NCBI RefSeq assembly: GCF_001427305.1
Contig: NZ_LMFZ01000023.1
Coordinates: forward strand, 421,017-485,016
Direction of reading: 5' to 3'
Source of the DNA: Duganella sp. Root1480D1
GTDB lineage: Bacteria > Pseudomonadota > Gammaproteobacteria > Burkholderiales > Burkholderiaceae_D
DNA: 64,000 nucleotides
In this document: positions 52,658-61,256 of the stretch, one piece after another
Layout: each line of letters opens with the position of its first letter
Numbering within the stretch: position 1 is the first letter of the stretch
Notes under the pieces: model-generated
The model's input: the letters and a program-made list of their open reading frames with translations, nothing else
Databases searched by the model: none
What the model was told of the DNA's origin: nothing
Made by a program: the position numbers and the translations under genes

Positions 52658-52685
52658 AAGGGCGCCTCGCGGCGCCCTTTTTTTA
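52658..52685 (+). terminator. intrinsic terminator after the secreted subtilase
   Basis: A perfect 8-base stem AGGGCGCC / GGCGCCCT with a TCGC loop at 52667-52670 and seven T after it, 23 bases after the protease stop. Confidence 0.92.
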
Positions 52686-52822
52686 TTCGGGGTCAGGTCT
52701 GTCATTTGGACACGCAGTCCCAATCTTTGATAATTCTCAATACGCAAATTTCCTCTATTTTGCGTATTGAGGCGGATCAAATGATTGCGCTATATGTCCA
52801 AATGACAGACCTGACCCCGAAT
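52685..52822. repeat. nested inverted-repeat element, REP/MITE-like
   Basis: A 138-base element with perfect 27-base inverted ends (52685-52711 and 52796-52822, both containing GGGGTCAGGTCTGTC). Inside sits a second perfect inverted repeat of 13 bases (52736-52748 and 52759-52771, CTCAATACGCAAA) with a 10-base loop. It is AT-rich and has no gene. Ends of the GGGGTCAGGTCT type accompany REP-associated tyrosine transposases in proteobacteria, so this may be a non-autonomous unit mobilised in trans. It lies exactly between the subtilase terminator and the exbD stop. Confidence 0.8.
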
Positions 52823-52826
52823 TTAG

Positions 52827-53243
52827 TTATTGGAAGCGTTCATTACCTACGATGGCGATATTGCGCACGCCGAGACGCTGCGCCGTGGCCAGCACGCCAG
52901 CCACCACTTTGTACGGCGCGAGACCGTTGGAGCGCAGCTGGATACTGTCGTCGCCTTTCAGCGCTGCCAGCTTTTCTTCCAGCGCCGCGCGGCTTGCGAG
53001 CTGGGCGCCATTCCACCACAGCGTGCCGTCGAAATCGACTTCCAGCGTCTGGGCAATTTTCTCCATCGCGCCACCATCCCGCGGCATGTCCATGCCGATC
53101 GCGTGGTTGGCTTTGGGGATGGTGACGATCAGCATGATGATCAGGACCAGCATGACGTCAATCAGCGGCGTCATATTCAACTGGTTCAGTGGCTCCGCTT
53201 CGGCGGAAGATGCGGACAGTGCTGCAGCGCGTGAATAACGCAT
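52827..53243 (-). CDS. exbD: ExbD/TolR-family biopolymer transporter
   Basis: A 138-residue inner-membrane protein with a single N-terminal helix (about 24-43) containing the functional Asp in TPLIDVMLVLIIML, and a periplasmic domain. ExbD couples proton flow through ExbB to TonB-dependent receptors. No exbB or tonB lies next to it, so it is probably an extra copy working with partners elsewhere. Start at 53243 follows GAGGAGG. Confidence 0.9.
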   Translation of the reverse strand: MRYSRAAALSASSAEAEPLNQLNMTPLIDVMLVLIIMLIVTIPKANHAIGMDMPRDGGAMEKIAQTLEVDFDGTLWWNGAQLASRAALEEKLAALKGDDSIQLRSNGLAPYKVVAGVLATAQRLGVRNIAIVGNERFQ

Positions 53244-53328
53244 GGTGCCTCCTCAGGTTAGTGTTATCAAAACGAACAACTCCAGAGTGAGGTCAATATA
53301 CCGCGCGGAAACAACAGTTGCGAAAAGA

Positions 53329-54108
53329 TTAGAGGTCACCGTCTAATTCAACCCAGGTGGGCGCATGGTCGCTGGGCTTTTCCCGGCCGCGCACCACACG
53401 GTCGACATCTGCACCGAGCAGGCGCGGCGCCAGCACGGGATTCAGCAGCAGGTGGTCGATGCGCAGGCCGGCGTCGCGGCCGAAGGCGTTGCGGAAGTAA
53501 TCCCAGAACGTGTAGATCTTTTCGTCGGGGTGCATGGTACGCAGGGCATCCGTCCAGCCCTGCCCGACCAGCTTCGCGAACGCTGCCCGCGTTTCGGGCC
53601 GGAACAGCGCGTCGTCCACCCAGCGTTCGGGCTTGTAGACGTCGAGCTCAGTCGGCATGACGTTGTAGTCGCCGGCCATAATGACGGGCTTCTTCGATGC
53701 CACCAGTTCTTCGCCGCGCGCAATCAGGCGGTCGAACCATTTCAGCTTGTAGTCGAACTTGGGGCCGGGCGCGGGATTGCCGTTGGGGAGGTAGAGGCAT
53801 GCGACCATCAGCTTGCCCACCATGGCTTCGATGTAGCGGCTCTGCACATCTTCGGGATCGCCGGGCAAGGCGCGGCCAAGTTCCACCGGCGTGCTGCCGC
53901 GGGCCAGGATGGCGACGCCATTCCAGCTTTTCTGCCCATGCCAGATGGCGCCATAGCCGGCGTCGTTGATGGCCGCTTCGGGGAATTTTTCATGCGGGGC
54001 TTTCAGCTCCTGCAGGCATACGACATCGGGCTGGGTTTCATTCAGCCACTGCAGCAGCGCCGGCAGGCGGGCGCCGATTCCGTTGATGTTGAAGGTCGCG
54101 ACTCGCAT
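53329..54108 (-). CDS. xthA: exodeoxyribonuclease III
   Basis: A 259-residue AP endonuclease/exonuclease of base-excision repair. Motifs of the endonuclease/exonuclease/phosphatase fold are all present: FNINGI, LQELK (metal-binding Glu), GDYNVMP, GLRIDHLL and the catalytic SDHAP near the end. Start at 54108 (MRVATF). Confidence 0.95.
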   Translation of the reverse strand: MRVATFNINGIGARLPALLQWLNETQPDVVCLQELKAPHEKFPEAAINDAGYGAIWHGQKSWNGVAILARGSTPVELGRALPGDPEDVQSRYIEAMVGKLMVACLYLPNGNPAPGPKFDYKLKWFDRLIARGEELVASKKPVIMAGDYNVMPTELDVYKPERWVDDALFRPETRAAFAKLVGQGWTDALRTMHPDEKIYTFWDYFRNAFGRDAGLRIDHLLLNPVLAPRLLGADVDRVVRGREKPSDHAPTWVELDGDL

Positions 54109-54132
54109 GGCGACCATTATGCACAAACCGGG

Positions 54133-54666
54133 TCAGTTGCGGCGCATGACGATGGCGGGCAAGCGCGGCCCCTCGCCGGAGGCGAAATAGCCGTCGATCT
54201 CGCCGATTTCGGTGAAGCCTTCGGCGCGGTAGATGCGGCGCGCCGCGTCCCATGCGGGGTTGACGATCAGGATGGCGCTGCGCAGGCGCGGATGGCGGGC
54301 GAACATTTCGCCGAGGGCGTCGCGGAACAGGCGCCCTCCCCAGCCCGTGCCGCGCGTGGCAGGATCGACCACCATGGAGGAGACATAAACTTCTTCGCCA
54401 TCCAGCATATGGGTATCTGCTGCTGCATGGTTGCGCGCAAAGCGGGCAGGATTGAAGCCCTGCTCCAGCGGCCAGAATTCGGCGCAAAGATAGCCGTACA
54501 AACGCCCTGCTTCGCCGGCCAGCACCCAACATCCTTCGGGTGCAGCGGAAAGGCGTTCGGCGAAAGCTTCCTCGGTTTCCTGGATCGCTTGCGCAAAGCC
54601 GGCGCGTTCAAGCCGCATGATTTCGGCCATGTCGGCCGCTACGGCTGGCCGCAGGGTGAACGGCAT
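54133..54666 (-). CDS. GNAT family N-acetyltransferase
   Basis: A 177-residue acetyl-CoA-dependent transferase: VSSMVVDPATRGTGWGGRLF holds the R-G-x-G-x-G acetyl-CoA loop, and AARRIYRAEGFTEIG ends the fold, as in GNAT enzymes. Substrate unknown. It starts in a TAATG overlap with the upstream small gene and may be co-transcribed with xthA (24 bases away). Confidence 0.9.
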   Translation of the reverse strand: MPFTLRPAVAADMAEIMRLERAGFAQAIQETEEAFAERLSAAPEGCWVLAGEAGRLYGYLCAEFWPLEQGFNPARFARNHAAADTHMLDGEEVYVSSMVVDPATRGTGWGGRLFRDALGEMFARHPRLRSAILIVNPAWDAARRIYRAEGFTEIGEIDGYFASGEGPRLPAIVMRRN

Positions 54667-55022
54667 TACTGCTGCTTAGGGCAGCCTTGTGCCACGCTGC
54701 GCACCTTGAAGGCGGCAACGGTATCGCCTTCGGTCACGACCTTCAGGCAGATGCCGTCATAGGACACGAAATAATGGATGCACTGGCCGCTGGAGGCTTC
54801 GCAGGAGCGCAATTCCGGGAACTGGCCCTGCAGTTGGCGCTCCCATTCCGCTCCGGCATTGCGGTGGTCCGGGCGCCAGCCCGCGTCGATCACTTCCTTG
54901 CGGGCCTTGGCGTACTTCATGCCGACGAGGCCGTCCCAGGTATTGGCGGGCTGGGGGTTTGCGGCTGCTGTACCGACGGCCAGGGCCATCGTAAACGCCA
55001 TCATCAATCTGGAGACATTCAT
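54666..55022 (-). CDS. small exported protein of unknown function
   Basis: A 118-residue exported protein with a signal peptide (about 1-21, ending AAA), then a compact domain with three Cys (RSCEASSGQC, QGC). WDGLVGMKYAKARKEVIDAGWRP resembles the PASTA-like/BamE-like opening of small envelope proteins, but I do not assign a family. Coupled to the acetyltransferase gene. Confidence 0.6.
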   Translation of the reverse strand: MNVSRLMMAFTMALAVGTAAANPQPANTWDGLVGMKYAKARKEVIDAGWRPDHRNAGAEWERQLQGQFPELRSCEASSGQCIHYFVSYDGICLKVVTEGDTVAAFKVRSVAQGCPKQQ

Positions 55023-55103
55023 GAATTGTTCAGGAATATTATTAAGAACTAAATCAATTATGCCACGCAGAAAGAGCCCCCGGCCAGAGTTATATACAAC
55101 ATC

Positions 55104-56132
55104 TCAGGATTTCGTGACGCACACTACAACCTTGCCAAAATTGCTGCCATGCAACAAACCAATTAAGCCCGCCGGTGCTTGCTCCAGGCCGTCCAGCACA
55201 TCCTCGAACAGATTGATTTTGCCTTCTGCGACCCAGGCCGACATGTCGCGGGCGAAGTCTTCATAGCGCGTTTCGTAGTGGTCCAGGATGACCAGGCCTT
55301 GCATCAGAATGCGCTCTTGCAGGATGGTCGACATCACTTTCGGCAGCCGGTCTTCGCCTTGCGGCGCACCATTCTGGTTATATTGGGCGATCACACCGAT
55401 CACCGGGACGCGCGCGCCAGTGTTCAATAGCGGCAACACCGCGTCGAACACAGCGCCGCCAACGTTTTCAAAATAGACATCAATCCCCTCGGGCGCCGCC
55501 TCGGCCAGCTTCTGCGCCAGTTGCGGGTCGTGGCGATCAAGGGCAACGTCGAAGCCTAGCTCGTCGCGAGCAAACGCCACCTTGTCGGCGCCGCCGGCAA
55601 TACCGATCACGCGGGCGCCCTTCAATTTGGCGAGTTGGCCGACGATGGAGCCGACCGCGCCGGTAGCAGCCGCCACCACCACAGTATCGCCCGGCTTGGG
55701 CTGGCCGATGTCGAGCAGGCCGACATAGGCGGTAAAGGCCGGCATGCCCAATCCACCCAGCGCCAGCGAGGGCTGCTTCATATCTCCCAGCGCGCGCAAG
55801 TCGCTGCCGTCGGATAAGGCGTAATCCTGCCAGCCTGCATTGCCCAGCACTATCTCGCCAGCCTTGAAGCCTGGATGGCGCGAGGCCACGACGCGATTGA
55901 CGGTGCCGCCGACCATGGTGTCGCCCAGTTCCACCCGCGGTGCATAGGCAGGCGGGACTTCGTCCATCAGGTTGCGCATATACGGGTCGAGCGACAGGTA
56001 GAGGGTGCGCAACAGGACCTGGCCTTCGCCCGGTTCCGGCACCGGCCCTTGTTCCAGGCGGAAGTCGGCTGGCGTGGGCGAGCCCTGGGGGCGGGAGGCG
56101 AGGACGATACGGCGGTTGCTGGTGGCAGTCAT
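55104..56132 (-). CDS. NADPH-dependent alkenal/one oxidoreductase (MDR family)
   Basis: A 342-residue zinc-free medium-chain reductase similar to curcumin/alkenal reductases. LRTLYLSLDPYMRNLM at the N-terminus is diagnostic of the leukotriene-B4-12-hydroxydehydrogenase-like group; the Rossmann loop is VVAAATGAVGSIVGQLAK. It reduces activated double bonds with NADPH. Start 56132 has GGAG. A TetR operator lies about 20 bases upstream of the start, identical to one before the tetR gene, so the two are co-regulated. Confidence 0.93.
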   Translation of the reverse strand: MTATSNRRIVLASRPQGSPTPADFRLEQGPVPEPGEGQVLLRTLYLSLDPYMRNLMDEVPPAYAPRVELGDTMVGGTVNRVVASRHPGFKAGEIVLGNAGWQDYALSDGSDLRALGDMKQPSLALGGLGMPAFTAYVGLLDIGQPKPGDTVVVAAATGAVGSIVGQLAKLKGARVIGIAGGADKVAFARDELGFDVALDRHDPQLAQKLAEAAPEGIDVYFENVGGAVFDAVLPLLNTGARVPVIGVIAQYNQNGAPQGEDRLPKVMSTILQERILMQGLVILDHYETRYEDFARDMSAWVAEGKINLFEDVLDGLEQAPAGLIGLLHGSNFGKVVVCVTKS

Positions 56133-56150
56133 TTGATGCTCCTTTCAGTA

Positions 56151-56167
56151 TTAGACCAGTCGTCTAG
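56151..56167. promoter_or_regulatory. TetR-type operator upstream of the oxidoreductase
   Basis: TTAGACCAGTCGTCTAG, a palindrome with TAGAC/GTCTA half-sites around a 5-base centre. An identical 17-base copy stands before the TetR gene (56829-56845). Confidence 0.8.
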
Positions 56168-56180
56168 TTATTGAGAACAA

Positions 56181-56210
56181 AAAAGCGGGGGGCCGGTTCG
56201 GCTCCCCGCC
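56181..56210 (-). terminator. intrinsic terminator after tetR (leftward)
   Basis: Leftward, a GC-rich hairpin formed by GCGGGG and CCCCGC arms with inner GCCG/CGGC pairing is followed by six T, just past the tetR stop. It lies between tetR and the oxidoreductase operator. Confidence 0.82.
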
Positions 56211-56214
56211 CGAT

Positions 56215-56808
56215 TCAAGCGTGCTGCGTTTGATTCAGTACTTGCTGCGTGCCCGCCATTGCCGTATCCAGCGGCGCGCGGTCATGATTGATCTTGGCGA
56301 GCAGGCTTGCGCCCACCCAGCTCTGGTAAAGGGCGATGGCCAGCACCTTGGCATCCAGGCCTTGCGGCAGCGAGCCGTCTGCCACGCCGCGCTCAATGCA
56401 TTGCCCCAGCCGCGAGGTGATGCCGCTGACGCCGCGGTGCAGCGAGGCGCGCAAGGCTTCCGACAGGTCGCTCACTTCCGCACCCAGCTTGACAGCCAGG
56501 CATTGGCTGGATTCGCCCAGTTGGCATTCGCGCCAGTCTTCAAAATAGTTCAGCAGGCCTTCGCGCCCCGTTGCACCTTGCGCCAGCAAGTCGTCGATGC
56601 GCGCCAGGGTGCGTTGGAAATAGCTGTCGATGACGGCCGCGCCAAAGACTTCCTTGGAGCCGAAGTAATGGTAGAACGAGCCTTTCGGTACCTTGGCGGC
56701 GCCCAGGAGTTCAGTCAGCCCGACGCCGTTGAAGCCCTTGTGCATGAACAGCGGCATGGCCGCATCGATGATGCCCTGGCGAACGTCGGCGTAGTTGGTA
56801 GAAGTCAT
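56215..56808 (-). CDS. TetR/AcrR family regulator
   Basis: A 197-residue repressor: N-terminal helix-turn-helix (about 25-48, GLTELLGAAKVPKGSFYHYF) with a helical ligand-binding core, including the CLAVKLGAEVSDLS segment common to the YxaF/LmrA-like group. Two identical operators, one before this gene and one before the adjacent oxidoreductase, indicate repression of both and release by an electrophile or quinone-like ligand. Confidence 0.93.
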   Translation of the reverse strand: MTSTNYADVRQGIIDAAMPLFMHKGFNGVGLTELLGAAKVPKGSFYHYFGSKEVFGAAVIDSYFQRTLARIDDLLAQGATGREGLLNYFEDWRECQLGESSQCLAVKLGAEVSDLSEALRASLHRGVSGITSRLGQCIERGVADGSLPQGLDAKVLAIALYQSWVGASLLAKINHDRAPLDTAMAGTQQVLNQTQHA

Positions 56809-56828
56809 GTGGCAAAGTCTAGACCGAA

Positions 56829-56845
56829 TTAGACCAGTCGTCTAG
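56829..56845. promoter_or_regulatory. TetR-type operator upstream of tetR
   Basis: Same 17 bases as 56151-56167 (TTAGACCAGTCGTCTAG), 20 bases upstream of the tetR start. A near copy of the half-site, GTCTAGAC, is at 56817-56824. It overlaps the region where the tetR promoter should lie. Confidence 0.8.
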
Positions 56846-56902
56846 AGATATTTTTGACCCAGGTCATTTCGGTCTCAAATTGGGCCGTGGCACCATGTGC
56901 CC

Positions 56903-57337
56903 ATGATGATCCGTAAAACTCTCCTGGCCGCGACACTGGCCATGCCCGTGCTGGCAATGGCTGCCACGCCTGTCATTGACGTCTACAAAAGCGCAAGCTG
57001 CGGCTGTTGCGAAGCGTGGGTGAAGCACTTGCGCGACAACGGCTTCAAGGTGGAGGCGCACAACGTCGCCAATCCTTCCGATACGCGCGAGAAGATGGGC
57101 ATTCCGGACCGCTTCGGCTCGTGCCATACGGCCGTGGTCGACGGCTATGCGATTGAAGGACATGTGCCGGCTGCCGAAATAAAACGCCTGCTGGCGGCAA
57201 AGCCAAAGGCAAAGGGTTTGGCCGCGCCGGGCATGCCGCTTGGTTCGCCGGGCATGGAAGGTCCGCGCAAGGACGCTTACGATGTGCTACTGGTGCTGCC
57301 TGATGGCTCGGCCAAGGTCTACCAGCACTACAACTAA
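56903..57337 (+). CDS. DUF411 metal-binding protein, exported
   Basis: A 144-residue exported protein with a signal peptide (about 1-20, ending AMA) and a DUF411 domain, DVYKSASCGCCEAWVKHLR, with a CGCC metal-binding motif, plus GSCHTAVVDGYAIEGHVPA. The family is linked with copper handling. ATG 56903 or 56906 are both possible; GTG 56897 is less likely. Convergent with, and overlapping by 4 bases, the next gene. Confidence 0.85.
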   Translation: MMIRKTLLAATLAMPVLAMAATPVIDVYKSASCGCCEAWVKHLRDNGFKVEAHNVANPSDTREKMGIPDRFGSCHTAVVDGYAIEGHVPAAEIKRLLAAKPKAKGLAAPGMPLGSPGMEGPRKDAYDVLLVLPDGSAKVYQHYN

Positions 57338-57690
57338 AGCGCGAGCAGCAGTAAACCGACGCCGGCAACCGCCACCAGTGCGTGGCCAATCATGACGGCG
57401 CTGGGAATCAGCACGCCCTGTTGGTGGCGGCCCAGGTCCATCCACACGCCGCCAATCGCTGCCAGCAGCAGCGCCAGCAAGCCAATGTGGGCCAGGTCCG
57501 GCACGTGCGAGAAGATCGTCACGTAGGCCAGCAAGGTCACGCCGGCTGCGGCAATGAAGCCGTGCAGCATCGCGATCCAGTGCGGTGGGTTAGCTTTTTT
57601 CCCCAAGCGGATCAGTGCCATGACGATGCCGCCGGCAGCGGCGACACCGAACAGCACACAGGCAACAAATAATATTGTTTGGGTATCCAT
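57334..57690 (-). CDS. small four-helix membrane protein
   Basis: A 118-residue membrane protein with four predicted helices (about 5-25, 37-58, 66-84, 94-117) and a His-rich WIAMLHG turn. No family recognised with confidence. Overlaps the end of the DUF411 gene on the other strand. Confidence 0.65.
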   Translation of the reverse strand: MDTQTILFVACVLFGVAAAGGIVMALIRLGKKANPPHWIAMLHGFIAAAGVTLLAYVTIFSHVPDLAHIGLLALLLAAIGGVWMDLGRHQQGVLIPSAVMIGHALVAVAGVGLLLLAL

Positions 57691-57735
57691 GCAGGCATTC
57701 TGCGCCCGCTGCTTGCGGCCGTTCGGTGCGCTGGC

Positions 57736-58374
57736 TCACGCAGCAGCCAAAGCCTCGCCCAGCAGCCGGTGCAACTGGGCAGTGTGGGCGTAACCGGGGC
57801 TGACTTGGCGCACGCCGTCGCCGGTGTCGAGCAGTAAGGACGGGAAACTGGTCACCCCGAGCTTACGGGCAAGGGTAAAGTGGCCATGTGTCTCGGCAAT
57901 GGTGGCGGGCTCGCGCCATGTGTAGAGGAACCCGGCGGCACTGACGTCGTGGCCTTGGCGCTGCAGTTCGGCGGCGCCGATTGCTGCCAGCTCATTGCCG
58001 TCCGTAGTGTCGCGCCCTTCTGCGTAGAAGGCGTGCTGGAAGGCGCGGAACACCGCCAGCAGGTCGGCTTCCGGGGCAAGCCGGCGTGCTGCCACTACGG
58101 CGCGGCACACCGGCTCCGTATCGTAGACAAAACCTTGTCGCGCGAGGAATGCTTCGCGGTTGAACGGCAAGCCGCTCGCCTCCTCCACGCGCGCCCAATG
58201 CTGCAGGCGGAATTGCTTGGCCGCGTCGTCCAGGATTTCGGTGCCGCCGGCGCGCAGGCCGCCAACCACGATTTCCAGTTCCAGCGCGGGATGCTGGGTG
58301 CGCAATTGCGCCAATTCCTTGCCGAAGCCATAGCACCAGGAGCACATCGGGTCGCCAACATATACGAGTTTCAT
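57736..58374 (-). CDS. DsbA-family thioredoxin-fold oxidoreductase
   Basis: A 212-residue cytoplasmic (no signal peptide) DsbA/FrnE-like protein with an active-site CSWC at 11-14 (DPMCSWCYGFG) and the cis-Pro loop TSFPSLLL near 177. It would handle disulfides or 2-hydroxychromene-like substrates. Divergent from the ferritin-like gene with 100 bases between. Confidence 0.87.
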   Translation of the reverse strand: MKLVYVGDPMCSWCYGFGKELAQLRTQHPALELEIVVGGLRAGGTEILDDAAKQFRLQHWARVEEASGLPFNREAFLARQGFVYDTEPVCRAVVAARRLAPEADLLAVFRAFQHAFYAEGRDTTDGNELAAIGAAELQRQGHDVSAAGFLYTWREPATIAETHGHFTLARKLGVTSFPSLLLDTGDGVRQVSPGYAHTAQLHRLLGEALAAA

Positions 58375-58474
58375 TACGTTCTTCCAAAGGGTTATCGATG
58401 GAAGGCACTATACTGTCGGCCCCTGCACCGAAAAACGGGGTGCGGGACAAGACTATCTATACCTGATGTAACAA

Positions 58475-59278
58475 ATGGAAGCAAAGCCTGAACTCCGCAG
58501 CATTGCGCTGCAATGCCTGGTCGAACCCGATCCCGCCGCCAAGGTAGCCGCCGTCGCCGCCATGGCCGAAGCCTGGGCCGGCGGGTCGCTGCTGCTGGAC
58601 GCGGCGTCCCCGCTGGCCGCACCGGATACGCTGATCCCCGGCCGCCCCGCCCGCCCCGAACTGGTGGCACCGCGCCTGGTCGGCCGCCGTTCGATGGCGA
58701 CAGTGGAAGGCCGCGCCATGCTGGTGCACGCGCTGGCACATATCGAGTTCAATGCCGTCAACCTGGCGCTGGATGCGATGTGGCGCTTCCCTGCCATGCC
58801 GGAACAGTTCTACGCCGACTGGCTGCGCGTGGCGAAGGAAGAGGCTTACCACTTCTCGCTGCTGTCGGCCCACCTGCTTACGCTCGGTTGCGCCTACGGC
58901 GACTACAGCGCGCACGGCAGCCTGTGGGAGATGGTGGAGAAAACCACAGGCGACGTGATGGCGCGCATGGCGCTGGTGCCGCGCACCCTGGAAGCGCGCG
59001 GCCTCGATGCCATACCGCCGCTGCGCGCCAAGCTGGCGCAAGCCGGCGACGAAGCGGCCGCCGCGATCCTCGACATCATCCTGCGCGACGAAATTGGCCA
59101 TGTGGAAATCGGCAACCGCTGGTATTGGCACTTGTGCGGATTGCGCGGGCTTGATCCGGTGACGACTTACGATGAACTGGTGGTGCAGTACAAGGCCACG
59201 GTGCGAGGCCCTTTCAATATGGAGGCCCGCCGCAAGGCCGGTTTCAGCGAAGAAGAGCTGCGCGCTTTACTACATTAA
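58475..59278 (+). CDS. DUF455 ferritin-like di-iron protein
   Basis: A 267-residue protein of the DUF455 ferritin-like group: a helical bundle with AHIEFNAVNLALD, VAKEEAYHFSLLS and LRDEIGHVEIGNRW giving Glu/His pairs suitable for a di-iron site, similar to MiaE-type hydroxylases. It probably carries out an oxygen-dependent hydroxylation; substrate unknown. Confidence 0.85.
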   Translation: MEAKPELRSIALQCLVEPDPAAKVAAVAAMAEAWAGGSLLLDAASPLAAPDTLIPGRPARPELVAPRLVGRRSMATVEGRAMLVHALAHIEFNAVNLALDAMWRFPAMPEQFYADWLRVAKEEAYHFSLLSAHLLTLGCAYGDYSAHGSLWEMVEKTTGDVMARMALVPRTLEARGLDAIPPLRAKLAQAGDEAAAAILDIILRDEIGHVEIGNRWYWHLCGLRGLDPVTTYDELVVQYKATVRGPFNMEARRKAGFSEEELRALLH

Positions 59279-59344
59279 GTAATTATTGCCGCCAGGCTGG
59301 AGGCGCGCTAAATTTTCCCGACGTCAACATACCGGGAGATCCCT

Positions 59345-60799
59345 ATGTCGCGCCTGAACTGCCTCATCGCAACTGCCCTGCTGGCGGCCAGCACTGCCCC
59401 GGCGCTGGCCGGCCCGAAAAGCTGGACAGCCTTGAATGCCAGCCGCACGTACACGGCGATTTCCGTCGCCGTCGACGACACTATCAACCCCTTGCGCGGC
59501 TATTACCGCTGGCAGAACCAGGAGCTGGTGCCGCAATCGGCGCCGGCCAAGGATGCCTACCGCCGCTACTACTGGAAAGACCTGGAAGCGGCGGAAGGAC
59601 AGTACAACTTCAACGCAATCCTGAACGACCTGGCAACAGCGAAGAGCCAGGGCCGCAAGTTCGCCTTCCGCGTGCGCATGATGGCGGGCTATGACGACGG
59701 CGTGGTCTACGCTCCCGCCTACATCGTCAACAACATCAACTGCCAGGCTGGTTGCGGCTTCTGGGCAGACACCGACACGACTGTTCCAGGCCAGACCTTC
59801 ATTCCGGACTGGAACGACCCATGGCTGCAACAGCGCTCGCGCGCCCTGTTGTCCGCTTTGGCCACCGCACTGGGCACGAGCAGCGCGGACATCGCCTGGA
59901 TCGACGTCGGCATGTACGGCCAGTACGGCGAATGGGCGCTACGCTCCAGCGCTTATGCCAGCCCGCCCGCCGGCATCACGCCTGCGACCGATGCCAGCAA
60001 GCGCGAATTCGCGAAGATGCATTTCGACGCCTTCCCCAACCAGCAGCACGTGATGTTCATACCGTACTCGAACAAGGACGCGCTGACCTACGGCCTGCTG
60101 GAGCAGACCATCACCAGCAGGCCGGTGGGCTTGCGTGCCGACTGCCTGAGCCGCTACGGTTACTTCGACCAGTGGTCCAACCGCCCTGCGGAATGGGCGG
60201 CCTTTGCCAGCCAGTGGCAGAAGGCGCCATTTGTGTCCGAATTCTGCCCCTTCACCAGTGGCGACCCGCAGAACAATCCGGCCACGGCCCGCCAACAGGC
60301 GGCCGCTTTCCATATCACGCTGTTCAGCAACGGAAATTTCGAGACCAGCCGCCCGGATTCGGAGCGCTGGAGCGCGCTGACTGCGTCCGAGCAAAATGAC
60401 CTGCTGATGATGGCGCGCGAGTCCGGCTACCGGTATGCAGTTGCCAGCAGCACCGTCAGCCTCACCTCCAGCGGCGCCCTGACGCTGACCATCATGCTGC
60501 GCAACGATGGCAGCGCACCAACCTATGAAACGTGGCAGGTGAATGCCGAACTGGTGAATTCATCGGGCACAGTGGTGTGGACGGGCCTAACTTCCGCCAG
60601 CCTGAAATCGCTGCTGGGCGGCGGCGCCAGCGCCAGCTACCAGAACAACTGGACTCTGCCCGCACTGCCAACTGGCGACTACACCTTGCGGCTGGCCGCG
60701 CGCGATACCAGCGCCTCGCCACGGGCGCCATTGAAGTGGACCATCAGCGAGCGCGCCGCGGACGGCACATTGGCGGTGGCGACCCTGCGACGGCGTTAA
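59345..60799 (+). CDS. secreted DUF4832-type glycoside-hydrolase-like protein
   Basis: A 484-residue exported protein (signal about 1-22). The main domain (about 35-365) has a TIM-barrel character: LRGYYRWQNQ, RFVYYWKDLEAAEG-like segment near 75, IDVGMYGQYGEWALR with likely catalytic Glu near 200, and SEFCPF. The C-terminal ~110 residues form a beta-sandwich. This fits DUF4832-type proteins related to GH42-like hydrolases. Substrate unknown. Start 59345 follows GGGAG. Confidence 0.72.
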   Translation: MSRLNCLIATALLAASTAPALAGPKSWTALNASRTYTAISVAVDDTINPLRGYYRWQNQELVPQSAPAKDAYRRYYWKDLEAAEGQYNFNAILNDLATAKSQGRKFAFRVRMMAGYDDGVVYAPAYIVNNINCQAGCGFWADTDTTVPGQTFIPDWNDPWLQQRSRALLSALATALGTSSADIAWIDVGMYGQYGEWALRSSAYASPPAGITPATDASKREFAKMHFDAFPNQQHVMFIPYSNKDALTYGLLEQTITSRPVGLRADCLSRYGYFDQWSNRPAEWAAFASQWQKAPFVSEFCPFTSGDPQNNPATARQQAAAFHITLFSNGNFETSRPDSERWSALTASEQNDLLMMARESGYRYAVASSTVSLTSSGALTLTIMLRNDGSAPTYETWQVNAELVNSSGTVVWTGLTSASLKSLLGGGASASYQNNWTLPALPTGDYTLRLAARDTSASPRAPLKWTISERAADGTLAVATLRRR

Positions 60800-60805
60800 A
60801 GCCAG

Positions 60806-61183
60806 TCAGGCGGTTGGCAGCCAGCGCGGCTTGGTATCCGTGTGCAGCTCGTGCTGCACCGGTCCTTCATACTCGGGCTCCATGGTGCCCAGCGTAATGG
60901 CGATTCGGTCCGGCGCCTGCGTGCTGCGCCAGGTCAGCGTCGAGCCGCATACCTTGCAGAAGCCGCGCCGGCCATGGTCGGATGAATGAAATTCCGTGAC
61001 CAGGTCGGCGCCCTTTTCAAAATTGAAACCGGCGCTGGCCACATTGGCGTAAGTACCCGAAGCCGCGCCATGCTGCTTCTGGCACATGGTGCAATAACAA
61101 TGGCTAGCACTACGCACCGATTTTTTGTCGGCCTTGTACTCGACGCCACCGCATAGGCAGCTACCGCGCAGGTATTCCGTCAT
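60806..61183 (-). CDS. GFA/CENP-V family zinc protein
   Basis: A 125-residue protein of the glutathione-dependent formaldehyde-activating family: GSCLCGGVEY, HCYCTMCQKQHG and CKVCGSTL provide the seven-Cys zinc pattern. The family is named for S-hydroxymethylglutathione formation, but most members have unproven function. Its start faces the small membrane gene with about 73 bases between. Confidence 0.92.
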   Translation of the reverse strand: MTEYLRGSCLCGGVEYKADKKSVRSASHCYCTMCQKQHGAASGTYANVASAGFNFEKGADLVTEFHSSDHGRRGFCKVCGSTLTWRSTQAPDRIAITLGTMEPEYEGPVQHELHTDTKPRWLPTA

Positions 61184-61256
61184 GCTTTATCTCCTCAGGA
61201 GGAATGCGGGAAATGCGGGGAATGATAATATATCCAGGCACTCAAGGGAGACGCAC

